Shown here piece after piece: positions 55,501 to 61,520 of a stretch of 64,000 bases of DNA. The DNA lies in NCBI RefSeq assembly GCF_020010905.1, contig NZ_JAGJBY010000002.1, positions 620,001-684,000 on the forward strand. Reading direction: 5' to 3'. The DNA comes from Streptomyces acidiscabies (lineage in GTDB: Bacteria > Actinomycetota > Actinomycetes > Streptomycetales > Streptomycetaceae). The position numbers and the translations under genes are program-made. The first letter of the stretch is position 1; every line of letters starts with the position of its first letter. The notes below the pieces were generated by a model that ran no database searches, was not told the DNA's origin, and saw nothing but the letters and a program-made list of their open reading frames with translations.

Positions 55501-56634
55501 TCGAAGGCCAAAGCCAAGGCGAAGAGCGTCGCGAAGTCCGCGTGGAAGCGGGCGCCCGCGGTCGTCAAGAAGGCCGCCACGAAGGCGAAGAAGACCGTGG
55601 CGGCGGTCAAGAAGGTCGCGAAGGCGGCCGGGCGGCAGGTGTATCGCTCGGTCAAGAAGAAAGTGCGGTACGTCCAGGACACGTACAAAAAGGCCAAGCG
55701 GTATGTCAAGCGGACGTACCGGGCGGTGAAACGGAAGGCCCACAAGGTCGTCCAGAACGCCAAGAAAACGGCTCGGGTTCTTTCGGATATCGGCAAGAGC
55801 GTGGCGAGGAAAGCCGTCGCGACGGGGAAGAAGGCCGCGAAGAAGATCGGCAGCGGTGCCGCGAAGGCGGTGAAGGCGTCCGCCAACTTCGTGAAGAAGC
55901 ATGCCGCGACGATCGTGTCGGTCGCGGTGGGGGTGGCGGTCTTCGCGGGGTGCACGGCGGCGACGGCGGGCGCCGGTGTGGTGGCCTGCGGGGCGCTCGC
56001 GGGAGCGGCTGCCAATGGCGCCGGCTACCTGATGAGCGACGGTTCCAAGTCCCTGGGCGGGTTCCTGGGTGCGGCGGCCATCGGTGGTCTCACCGGCGCG
56101 CTCGGTGGTGCGGCGGGTGGTCTGGCCACGAACGCGGTGGGGCGTCTGCTGGCGGGTGTCGGCGGGAAGGTGGCGCAGGGGGCGGCGCTGGGAGGGGCCG
56201 GTGGCGCGGCCGAGGGGGCGGTCGGGTACGGCACTTCCTGTGCGGCGAGCGAGGAAGGGTGCAGCGGGAGTGGGGCCGCGAAGGCGGCCACGCTCGGGGC
56301 GTTGACGGGGGGTCTGTTCGGGGCGGCGGTCAGTAAGTACGGGCCGAAGGGGAAGCAGAAGGCGGCTTCGGAAGAGCCCTCTGGCCCGAGTTGCCGCGTC
56401 AAGGTCCCGCACAGCTTCACGGGGCTGACTGGCGTGCTGATGGCCAACGGCACGGTGAAGCCGATCTCCGAGGTCAAGGCCGGCGACTACGTCCTGACGG
56501 CCGAGCCCGGCAAGGAGAAGAAGGAGAAGCACCGCGTCAAGGAAGTGATCGTCACCAAGACGGACCGTGACTATGTCGATGTCGTCGTCGACCAGGGCTC
56601 GATCAAGTTCCGTGAGTGTCCGGGGTGTTGGTGA
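46522..56634 (+). CDS. Giant secreted Rhs/YD-repeat protein, truncated by IS element
   Basis: A 3370-residue secreted protein, the N-terminal part of a polymorphic toxin. From the N-terminus: a signal peptide (MRRHRLRSIALSVLVFFSFM, cleaved near TAAANG); a DNRLRE-type region near nt 47595-48140; a DUF6531-like start of the Rhs shell near 48475; three LamG/concanavalin-like domains at about 49190-49890, 50060-50730 and 52270-52920; many YD repeats to 55270; the Rhs core ARWYSPEAGQFLSRD and GTDPTGHGFF; a Lys-rich segment (about 55480-55900); a Gly/Ala hydrophobic segment; and the first part of a HINT pretoxin domain (HSFTGLTGVLMANGTVKPI). The reading frame then enters the insertion sequence at 56593 and ends ECPGCW at 56634. 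ATG 46522 is preferred over TTG 46507. The toxin itself is now separated at 57961. Confidence 0.9.
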   Translation: MRRHRLRSIALSVLVFFSFMLTTETAAANGATLPALSMPKLSLSVLWAWANTSPLDTPDQASGTAEGKSHIASTAATSADGGSGRAAGEGQGQLDPYERPVAETEQVTTGPAAPTEGSFDPATSERDAAKSTATSDHFVNADGSTTVRHYTGRTNFQGPDGSWQPIDTSLVEGADGRYTQDANSLDVEFAAHANDAALASVSLGDGRALSYTLDGARQVTAVENADGTLVYPQVVPGTDVQLVPIADGFKENLVLNSPAAANSWLFRLDAEGLTPRLAETGDVEFTGADGKVAATVPHAYMVDSKTDPRSGEGARSAQVSYELTTVDGQSALRMTADRSWLDDPERVYPVTVDPTTVVSASEGTYVQSDAALNRSTETQIKVGSYDAGTNKANSFLQFSSLASKIAGQKVSAATLNVWALWASVCDPTPFSVYPVTQAWVPSTTTTYPGPTVGTAIGTASVNPGAACKNPDGSVDVGVKMPVTLSTSWFTQVATGGANYGLAMAAPTGDGLHWKRFHSDNSATAAWRPSLDLTYAANTQPQVNAQYPPENFQANTLQPELLVYASDADKWPNTALSYEFEVYDADSASTTPVVTSGSLAKSSWKIPAGKLKWSKNYAWYVGVSDGYDEVTYSSRFTTAVPQPPVTSGLAQNTDGHEFDPSDGNYTTEDTDADLDVVGPSLQIDRSYNSLDPRTDGAFGAGWSTIADMKAAEAKDPSGVVTSVIVTYPGGEQVAFGRNSDGTFQPPLGRYARLLAVSGGGYTLTDKEFTEYAFKQTTAKAGTYAISAIKDYAGRGETFAYNTAKQLTKITNDTAKRSLSLTWTTPTGATAAHVDTVFTAPADPNDASSTQTWKYGYSGDQLTSVCPPADQSRCTVYRYTTGNHYRTTVLDADPYAYWRLGEASGTGVAKDSVDTNQGRYNGTYRNVTLGSSAFLAGSTQTTATFNGTTSYVEMPSAPGATPSYMTVSLWFRTTTAGGVLFYYGDKPLSDADPVASTTKNTPAVYVGTDGKLRGCLAMSPSCSPTAVSSATVTDGQWHNAVLTGQASSQTLYLDGVAQGSLTGAINDWEQPYISLGAGVNTQGWPAMNTNDQLGHYTGQMAEAAIYSEPLDPSVITAQYQAAKRSAGLLDKITTPNGKVQAQVEYGKTDDLVQRVTDGEGGVWKLNTPTVTGSSQVYRSAVMGSAPTGYWRLGDTLGAPEAANEVHTGFGTYNTVTQGAAGPFGAGDSTAATFNGTSSYAEIPFTPWHSSSARAVELWFKTASPGVLLSDQSQPPNLSTPAGTWSPLLYVGADGKLHGHWWSGGNAGAAFGSTGAVNDNAWHHAVLTADGTTQTLYVDGAKQADLTSGVNDQSNTRTFVGAGFVKSGWVSSPGDVSYFKGSIAEVAAYGHSLTEDQVGQHWSAYKASSGVAPVRTVTLTDPADKTLTYVYDAELGNRLLAAIDTNGKRTTYGYDTSGFLHTVTDANGNRGITGHDIRGNTVSQTDCQDTAAGRCATEYYTYYPDSTTAFPAMDPRNDLLLTERDARSSSATDTTYLTSYAYDTGGNLLSVTGPPVAGHPNGRTATTSYTTSGTVAAEGGTAVAPAGLVDTVTTPGGRRTKYVYYANGDLAETTDANGAKAKYTYDSLGRQLSRTEVSDAQPDGLVTSWTYDKNDQVLTETSPAVTNRVSGAEHRARTFTAFDADGNVVSQTVSDLSGGDTARITSMTYDPYNRLASRTDPGGGVTSYEYDAYGNKVKETDPGGNVSTYTYDAEGRPLTTNLLDYTGDPQNPQSPATLVQESRAYDPAGRLASLTDAMGWVTAYTYTDDGLTASVVRKDPATGKQFVEQANTYDLAGNLTRQITNDGRTTTTFEVDAADRVTSSVLDPAGAGRTTKVAYDPDDNVVTESEYDPATADTDIRDTRYDRLGNVTGTTVHDGTAAPVARWKLAETSGLAAGDSSGGNNKVTLGSSVTRSTEKGGAAVFNATANAYGKADGPAVNTSGSFTVSAWVKLGSTSANSTFVAQDGDVASGFQLYYATGAGWTFNRHSADVANPTITRASSGTSAVTTNTWTHLTGVYDQLAGALRLYVNGTQAGTAAFTTPWESTGPLQLGRRLYQGAYGENAQGQIADVQVYGEALTAAQVSAVYGNTLPASGSSVRTTSWKLDQRGLPTSMTDPAGNTTDYAYDTAAQQTVVTEPAVNAEHDGGAPELIRPISMTGYNTFGEVTETYDPSGRKVVTAYDADGQETSTTLPGYTPPGSTTPVTATSWNEYNKLGQVTAEVDPLGNRTTYTYTQLGDLASVTEPGGGKSAFAYTPNGDLLSATRPGGAREESTWDYLGRELTSTDIVRQPTQRAYTAINEYDAPGGDLSRTVSPTGVTQSYVYNALGEVTEATDGAGNTSKYTYTMDGEVLTATDPDGTSTRSTYDGYGQLTAVSDVDAGGLVLRTSRTAYDRSGNPVTATDPRGHTATLTYDATGLVTKSVEPVSATESVTTSYGYDAAGNLTRYTDGRGNPYITTYNAWGLPESAIEPSTPSHPALADRTFTTVYDAAGRPSEQRSPGGVVVTQEYDAKSRLVKQTGTGAEAATADHTYTYDSDDRVTSVTGTDAGRNTFTYDDRGLLLSASGPSGDSSFAYDGDGGMTSRTDASGTSTYAYDTAGRVKTVGDAATGSSQSYTYDVNSRVRQVDYGSGKSKRDYAYDGLDRPTSDKLTSPTGRTVASVAYGWDENDNLTSKTTTGVAGASTNTYTYDWADRLASWNNGTATEVYGYDASGNRTRVGGDTYTYDARSRLTSDGHTSYAYTPRGTLRSSTAEDGTQTSVAADAFNRVISEGDRTYAYDGLDRVLGAKDQNGAEVYAFQYSGVGNDVASDGTATYSRNTDGSLLGVKTPVSSALVWTDLHDDVVGQFTDTGESLSGSASYTPFGKVTSSTGLVGNLGYQSGWTDPETAKVNMAARWYSPEAGQFLSRDTVSNSPLPDSVNANRYAYANQNPMTGTDPTGHGFFSGLKKVGKKLASKAKAKAKSVAKSAWKRAPAVVKKAATKAKKTVAAVKKVAKAAGRQVYRSVKKKVRYVQDTYKKAKRYVKRTYRAVKRKAHKVVQNAKKTARVLSDIGKSVARKAVATGKKAAKKIGSGAAKAVKASANFVKKHAATIVSVAVGVAVFAGCTAATAGAGVVACGALAGAAANGAGYLMSDGSKSLGGFLGAAAIGGLTGALGGAAGGLATNAVGRLLAGVGGKVAQGAALGGAGGAAEGAVGYGTSCAASEEGCSGSGAAKAATLGALTGGLFGAAVSKYGPKGKQKAASEEPSGPSCRVKVPHSFTGLTGVLMANGTVKPISEVKAGDYVLTAEPGKEKKEKHRVKEVIVTKTDRDYVDVVVDQGSIKFRECPGCW

Positions 56635-57960
56635 TGCCCAGGATGGCGAGTGCTCGTTCGGGTTCGTGGCGGATGGCGCGGGTGGTCTTGGCGATGTTGT
56701 CGGCTCCGAGGATCTTCAGGGTGCCGATGGCGAGGTTGCGGATGGTGGCCATGGCGCGGGGCGTGGTGCCGGCGTGAATGGTCGAGGCGTCCTCGGCGAA
56801 CGTGACGTCTCGGATGTAGTGGGAGGAATTTTCGATTCCCCAGTGCCCGCGAATGGCGGTGGCGAGGTCGGCGGGGCGGGTTTGGTGGGCGGCGAGGCTG
56901 GTGACCGCGTAGACGTTCTCGCGGGTTTCGGGCCGACCGGTGGGCTTGCGGCGGCGGTGGACCCGGATGGCGAGGTGGGCGTGGGGGAAAGCGATGCCGC
57001 CGAGGTTGTCGGCGATGGCGCAGGTCTTGATCGAGCGGGACTCGCGGCGGCCGTGGGCGGTGGCGGAGGTGGTGTGCTGGACCTTGATCGACGTCCAGGG
57101 CAGGGCGGCGAGCTGGGCGTAGGCGGTGGGCTGGTTGGTCTTGATGACGGCGATGTAGTGGGCCTTCTTCGTCTCGGCCAGCCAGGTGATGTTGGCCTTC
57201 ACCGAGTGGAGGGCATCGAAGGTGACGACGGTGCCGGCGAGGTCGAGTGGCGCCAGCAGGGGCTTGAAGTGGCGCACTTCGTTGGTCTTCGCACCGACCT
57301 CGACCTGGGCAATCGTGGCGACGCGGTCGTGGGTGACCGCCGAGAGCAGGTGACGGCGCGGCGCGGCCAGGCGGGCTGAGCCCCTGAGGGCCTTGCCGTC
57401 CACGGCGATGACCTGCCGCGATCGGGCCTCGGGCACTTCCGCGGACGCGGTGATGCGGTGCCGGTCGGCCAGGTAGGCGCCCACAGCCTGGTCCAGGGCG
57501 TCGCCGTCAAGTGCCGAAAGAACGCGTCCGAGAGTGACCGGCCTGGGGCTGCGCCGCCAGCCGAGCAGGTGACGGCGTACCCCGAGGGATGCCAGCAGCG
57601 AGTTCGTGGCCCGCTCGCCGAACTCGGCGAGCTCGTCGATGCTCTTCGCTCCGCAGACGGCCGCGCAGGCACACACCAGCAAGATCGCCGTCAGCGAGTA
57701 CCACCGGCCCCGGCGCGAGCGCGGATCCGGAACCGATTCGAGGTAGGGACGCAGGTCAGCGATCCGGTCCGCATCCAGCGGACCCAGCTTCTCCAGCACG
57801 GCAGGGATAGGGGAAGATGCAACAGCAGGCACGGGACGTCCTCGTGATCATCTGGCTTCGACACCACAATGATCACGAACCCCCGTGCCTGCTCTGCTGT
57901 CCGCCCCTACCGGCCTGATCGCCAACCCTCCACGCAATCACGGAACTTGACGGAGCCCTG
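56593..57960. mobile_element. ISAs1-family insertion sequence
   Basis: The element is 1368 bp long. It begins CAGGGCTCGATCAAGTTCCG and ends with the complement of a sequence beginning CAGGGCTCCGTCAAGTTCCG: 23-bp terminal inverted repeats with two mismatches (56593-56615 and 57938-57960). A 9-bp direct repeat GTCGTCGAC flanks it at 56584-56592 and 57961-57969, the target duplication. It encodes one transposase on the minus strand. Removing the element and one 9-bp copy rejoins the HINT domain in frame. Confidence 0.95.
56603..57832 (-). CDS. ISAs1-family transposase
   Basis: A 409-residue DDE transposase. Family features are an N-terminal segment VPDPRSRRGRWYSLTAILLV followed by the ISAs1-type CAAVCGAKSIDELAEFGERA. 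A catalytic-domain start VIAVDGKALRGSARL carries the first aspartate, VVTFDALHSVKANI carries the second and the ending GHWGIENSSHYIRDVTF carries the glutamate. GTG 57832 lies about 105 bases inside the right end and the stop lies inside the left inverted repeat. No frameshift or gap was seen, so the transposase looks intact and the element may still be mobile. Confidence 0.95.
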   Translation of the reverse strand: MPAVASSPIPAVLEKLGPLDADRIADLRPYLESVPDPRSRRGRWYSLTAILLVCACAAVCGAKSIDELAEFGERATNSLLASLGVRRHLLGWRRSPRPVTLGRVLSALDGDALDQAVGAYLADRHRITASAEVPEARSRQVIAVDGKALRGSARLAAPRRHLLSAVTHDRVATIAQVEVGAKTNEVRHFKPLLAPLDLAGTVVTFDALHSVKANITWLAETKKAHYIAVIKTNQPTAYAQLAALPWTSIKVQHTTSATAHGRRESRSIKTCAIADNLGGIAFPHAHLAIRVHRRRKPTGRPETRENVYAVTSLAAHQTRPADLATAIRGHWGIENSSHYIRDVTFAEDASTIHAGTTPRAMATIRNLAIGTLKILGADNIAKTTRAIRHEPERALAILGITNTPDTHGT

Positions 57961-58614
57961 GTCGTCGACACGAAGTCGGGGCCGAAGACGATCCAGACGA
58001 CTGAGCATCACCAGTTCTATGAGGTCAGCGAGAACAGGTGGACGCAGGCGGGGGATCTCAAGGCGGGGCAGACGCTCCAGAACGGTGAGGGCGCTCCGGC
58101 CGATATCTCGGACGTGGTGTCGTACACCGCAGAGCGGGTGACCTACGACCTGAGCGTCGAGGGCTTGCACACGTACTATGTGCTGGCGGGTGACACTCCG
58201 GTACTTGTTCATAACTGTGGAGATGACCCTCGGGTATTCGCGGTAGATTCCGCAGGTGAGACCGAAATATTGCCCGTGCATGTGATTGACTCCAGCACAC
58301 ATGCTCCACAAGCGCTTAATGCGCAGAGGGCGACAGCGAATGGATCGCCTGCGATCCTTACCAGGCATACGAGTAGTGCCTTGGAGAGGCGTAACAGGCG
58401 AGCTGCTCAAGCGCACGCCCCGAGGCCGCGCCAGTTTGCCCCCAATGCGACATGGGAGGAGTATCCGTTCGCCCATACCCTCGAAGGTGGCGCGGGTGCA
58501 ACTCTGACACTCTCGCCAGGGTCGGTAAAATCCAGTCATGGATCGTTGCTGAGGTGGTTCTGGACCAGAAACAACGTCGGCAACGGTGATCGTTTCGCGG
58601 TTCGAGTTCAGTAA
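57961..58614 (+). pseudogene. Stranded HINT end and NucA/NucB-like toxin of the Rhs protein
   Basis: This is the 3' fragment of the Rhs gene beyond the insertion. It has no start of its own. It continues the HINT domain with IQTTEHHQFYEVSEN, then GLHTYYVLAGDTPVLVHNC, whose N-C pair is the expected self-cleavage point. The C-terminal toxin (about 58210-58611) contains SPAILTRHTSSALERRNRR and WEEYPFAHTLEGGAGA, then WTRNNVGNGDRFAVRV. That pattern resembles NucA/NucB-type secreted DNases, although the usual DEYPFAST reads EEYPFAHT. Frame and sequence join exactly to 56592. Without excision of the element it should not be translated. Its stop at 58612-58614 is 20 bases before the immunity gene. 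Confidence 0.85.
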
Positions 58615-58633
58615 GGAAAGGAGAGTGCGAGAG

Positions 58634-59179
58634 ATGCTCGTTCGATCACTTGAGCGACTCTGGGCCGAGGTGGAGAACCTCAACCGCCCAGTCGCTGGAT
58701 CTCGCGTACCCGGTGTGATGGAGAGCGAGGTCGAAGAGGTTTTGGGGGGTGCTGTGCCGGAGGACATCGTCACATGGTTTGGCTGGTCGAACGGCGTCGA
58801 GTACCTTCCTGGGCAGATTCAGGACGACGCTTTCCTGGTACCCGGTTATGAGCCGCTCTCCTTGCGTGAAGCGCGAGCGGTGCGAGAGTCGTACGGCATT
58901 GATGAAGCAGTTCTAGGTGAACACTGGACCCCGCTTCTTGCGACTGGTGGCGGAGACTTCTACGCAGCCGTGCATGGAACCTCCCTCAAGGATTCGAGAG
59001 TGGTACACGTCATGATGGGTGGCGAATCACTCATCGTGTATAAAACGGTTGAGGAAATGGTGAATGCTTTCTGTGGGTTCTATCGTTCGGGGGTCTTCTT
59101 TGTTAGTGCTCAAGGAACCCTTGAGGCGGACGACGAGATTTGGGTTGCGGCCGAGTTGGAGTCCGGGTCAGCCGCGTGA
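58634..59179 (+). CDS. SUKH (SMI1/KNR4)-family immunity protein
   Basis: A 181-residue protein of the SUKH superfamily, the commonest immunity fold in polymorphic toxin systems. It shows the expected ESEVEEVLGGAVPEDIVTWF, GWSNGVEYLPGQIQDDAFLVPG and PLLATGGGDFYAAVHGTS segments. AAAGGAG at 58617-58623 is well spaced for ATG 58634. It lies 20 bases beyond the toxin stop, the standard toxin-immunity order. The GC content is lower than most of the window. It remains intact although its partner toxin is disconnected, and it may still protect against sibling or rival toxins. Confidence 0.88.
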   Translation: MLVRSLERLWAEVENLNRPVAGSRVPGVMESEVEEVLGGAVPEDIVTWFGWSNGVEYLPGQIQDDAFLVPGYEPLSLREARAVRESYGIDEAVLGEHWTPLLATGGGDFYAAVHGTSLKDSRVVHVMMGGESLIVYKTVEEMVNAFCGFYRSGVFFVSAQGTLEADDEIWVAAELESGSAA

Positions 59180-59272
59180 TTTTCACCTTCCCGCGTTGAA
59201 TGAATCGCTTTAATTCTGTCCTGTATGGGTGCGGGGTGGTGAATGTTCAATAAAAGCTATTTCTTTGCATGA

Positions 59273-59890
59273 TTAACGAAAAAACCCATGCCGAAGGAGT
59301 GAGTACGAGTGCGGGACCGTTCGAGTTCTTGCTGTCTGGACAGGGATGATTCCCGGGGCCGCCGCCGTCTCCAGGCAACTTTGGTCTCCGCTTGAATGTG
59401 ACGATTTGAACCAGTCGAAGCCGGTGGCTGCAGCGTTCGGGAAGTGCGTTATCAAGAGTCTTCTTCCATTTCCTGTATGGCGAGGCGGATACGTGCCATG
59501 GATTCGTCTGCGGGAAGAGCTTCCGAGTTGAGGCGGCGGAACAGGGTGGTGAAGATTTCCACCTGGGCCGGTTCCTCGTAGTGGACGGTGTCGATCAGGC
59601 CGTCCGCGTAGACGACATCGGTCTCGACGGGTTCGGGGAAGGCGAGGATGCCGAAGGGGTCGTGCAGGGCCGAGTTGATCGAGGCCTCCTGGGTGGTACC
59701 TGCACCTGGATGTTGGCTTCCGATGCCTGTGCGGCGAGGATCGCTCACAGCCGTGGAGGCGGGCTGTGAGTGAAGACCTGTCGGCCTTGTCCGGGCGTTG
59801 CTCCCGGACGACCGCCTCGGTGTAGGCGGGGGCCTGGAGGAGGTGGGAAATCAGGCGGCCGGGTGCGAGCGTCACCCCCTGGCTGAGGCG
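59273..59890 (-). pseudogene. Remnant of XRE/DUF5753 regulator and DUF397 gene
   Basis: Fragments in two frames. Near 59890-59795 the text LAPGRLISHLLQAPAYTEAV resembles the start of a DUF5753 domain. In a second frame, 59748-59452, its end is readable (DPFGILAFPEPVETDVVYAD, then FRRLNSEALPADESMARI). Roughly 100 residues between them and the whole helix-turn-helix are missing. Overlapping that stop, 59456-59273 encodes a shortened DUF397-like peptide with FDWFKSSHSSGDQSCLET. This looks like a decayed XRE-DUF5753/DUF397 pair. Confidence 0.65.
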
Positions 59891-59896
59891 GAACGC

Positions 59897-60391
59897 GTGA
59901 TCAGTGACAACTCCTACGGGAGCCGACCGGACTATCTTCCGGACTTCGTCAACGACATCCAGGGCTGGGGAGATCGCCAGGTCCGGCTGCTGAACCATGC
60001 GGAGAGCCGCGAGTTGGAAGCCGTCAGTCTGAGCAGGTTCCCGGCCGCCACGAGCTCGGCTCTTGACTGGGGCGCCGTTCCGTTCGAGGAGCGCATGTGG
60101 TGGGACGGCGAGGATGACTGGACGAGGATGGCGGCAGAGATTCTCGCGCCCTACCTACAGAACGGGAGACAGGTCGCCGTCTTCTGGGGAAATCTCGTGA
60201 TGCCCACCGTGACCATGCCCGCGACCCTGGCCGTTCAGCAGGCCCGTGAAATTCTTGATGCGGCACCGCATTTCTGGGTTTATCCGCTGGGTGGTTCGGT
60301 CCTTGTCGAGTGTCTGTTGGACGGGCAGGTGACAGTCGCGAAGAAGAAGTCTCGTGCAGGGGCAAAGGGTGCGCGGGGTAATGCTCCGTAG
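59897..60391 (+). CDS. Hypothetical protein, possible second immunity gene
   Basis: A 164-residue soluble, mildly acidic protein with a basic C-terminus. GAGG is about eight bases before GTG 59897. Visible segments are SRFPAATSSALDWGAVPFEE, GEDDWTRMAAEILAPYLQ and VFWGNLVMPTVTMPATLAVQ. I do not recognise the family. Its position after the toxin-immunity pair and its general composition are like many immunity proteins of Rhs and contact-dependent systems, but that is only suggestive. Confidence 0.6.
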   Translation: MISDNSYGSRPDYLPDFVNDIQGWGDRQVRLLNHAESRELEAVSLSRFPAATSSALDWGAVPFEERMWWDGEDDWTRMAAEILAPYLQNGRQVAVFWGNLVMPTVTMPATLAVQQAREILDAAPHFWVYPLGGSVLVECLLDGQVTVAKKKSRAGAKGARGNAP

Positions 60392-60472
60392 GTCCAGGCT
60401 CATAAGCGGGGGATGGTTGGGGACCAAGTCATCGACACCGGTGGTAACTACCGGTAGGCCCGTCGTAGAGCT

Positions 60473-61453
60473 TCAGCTGTTCTGGATGTGGCGGGCCGCA
60501 GCTACGAGGTCGGTGGGGAGGGAGGGGGCCGCGCAGGCGTGGTTGAGTAGTACGTTTCTGTATGCGGTGTTCGGGAGATTTGGGGCCAGTTCGAGGAGTT
60601 CGGTCAGCGCTGTGGGGGAGCCGGTGAGGTGGGTGCGGTAGGCGGCGTTCGCTGCTCGGAGGGTGGGTTCGGTGGGCTCGTGGGTCAGGCCCTGGGTGGT
60701 CAGTTGGACTGCGGCGGTGAAGTTGCCTTGTTCGACCCGTATGTCGGCCAGGTCGAGATAAAGGGACCAGTTGGTCGGGTCCAGGATCAGGGCACGCTCG
60801 AATGCTGCCGCCGTTTGTTCGGGGTCGCCCAGCTTGCGCCAGGTGCCCGCTCGGACTACCTCCGTCAGCATGGTGCGTTCCACGGTGTCCGCCCGGTCGC
60901 ACAGGGTGAATGACGCGTCCGTGAGGCCGCAGGCGCGCAGCAGGATCGCCATTTTGGCCAGCGCGTCCGGCAGCGGCTGGCGGGTGGAGACCGTGTCGAT
61001 GGCGTGGAACCAGGGCTGGAACCGCTCCCGCATGCTGTCGGTGTCCAGGTCGTGGCCGTAGTCCATCGTCCGCATCGCGGCTTCGGCCAGCGCGTCGGCG
61101 CTCACCGCATCGAGGAAACGTGCGTCGCTGAACCAGGGAGCCGCGCCCCACGCGATGTCGGGCCGCGCGCCCGTGACCGAGCCGAGAGCCAGGGCCGCGC
61201 CGTCCATGTCGCCCTTGAGGAAGCTGATGTACGACTGCGCCAGTACCGCTTCCAGGGAGTCGTTCCGCATGAGGCCGGCCAGTTCGGTCGGCCTGTCCCG
61301 CCACAACTCGGCGAGCACCGTATAGGGCTCGGGATCCGAGGGGGCGGAGGCGATGGCCCTCGTCAGATGGCGCAGGGCCGCCGCCGGGTCACCCCCGCAG
61401 TGCGCCAGCACCCGCGCGAGACCGACTCCGGCTGACACCGTTCGATTTTGCAT
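60473..61453 (-). CDS. TPR-repeat protein
   Basis: A 326-residue all-helical protein with tetratricopeptide-like repeats: DPAAALRHLTRAIASAPSDP near the N-terminus and DPEQTAAAFERALILDPTNW, then QGNFTAAVQLTTQGLTHEP in the second half. The middle region lacks clear repeats. No signal peptide or catalytic motif is seen. TPR proteins usually mediate protein contacts. It ends 80 bases from the hypothetical gene at 59897-60391, with which it is convergent. Confidence 0.78.
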   Translation of the reverse strand: MQNRTVSAGVGLARVLAHCGGDPAAALRHLTRAIASAPSDPEPYTVLAELWRDRPTELAGLMRNDSLEAVLAQSYISFLKGDMDGAALALGSVTGARPDIAWGAAPWFSDARFLDAVSADALAEAAMRTMDYGHDLDTDSMRERFQPWFHAIDTVSTRQPLPDALAKMAILLRACGLTDASFTLCDRADTVERTMLTEVVRAGTWRKLGDPEQTAAAFERALILDPTNWSLYLDLADIRVEQGNFTAAVQLTTQGLTHEPTEPTLRAANAAYRTHLTGSPTALTELLELAPNLPNTAYRNVLLNHACAAPSLPTDLVAAARHIQNS

Positions 61454-61520
61454 CGGCCGACAATATCCCTGGTCCGGCTGAGGGGTGCCCCCGTGGGAGT
61501 AGGTACCTAGTACTACGGGG

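Noticed and set aside
57869..58141. A new promoter-gene fusion from the right end of the IS driving the stranded toxin
   Set aside because: The plus frame leaving the IS is not the toxin frame, and no ribosome site with an in-frame start precedes the HINT remainder, so reactivation by the IS is not supported.
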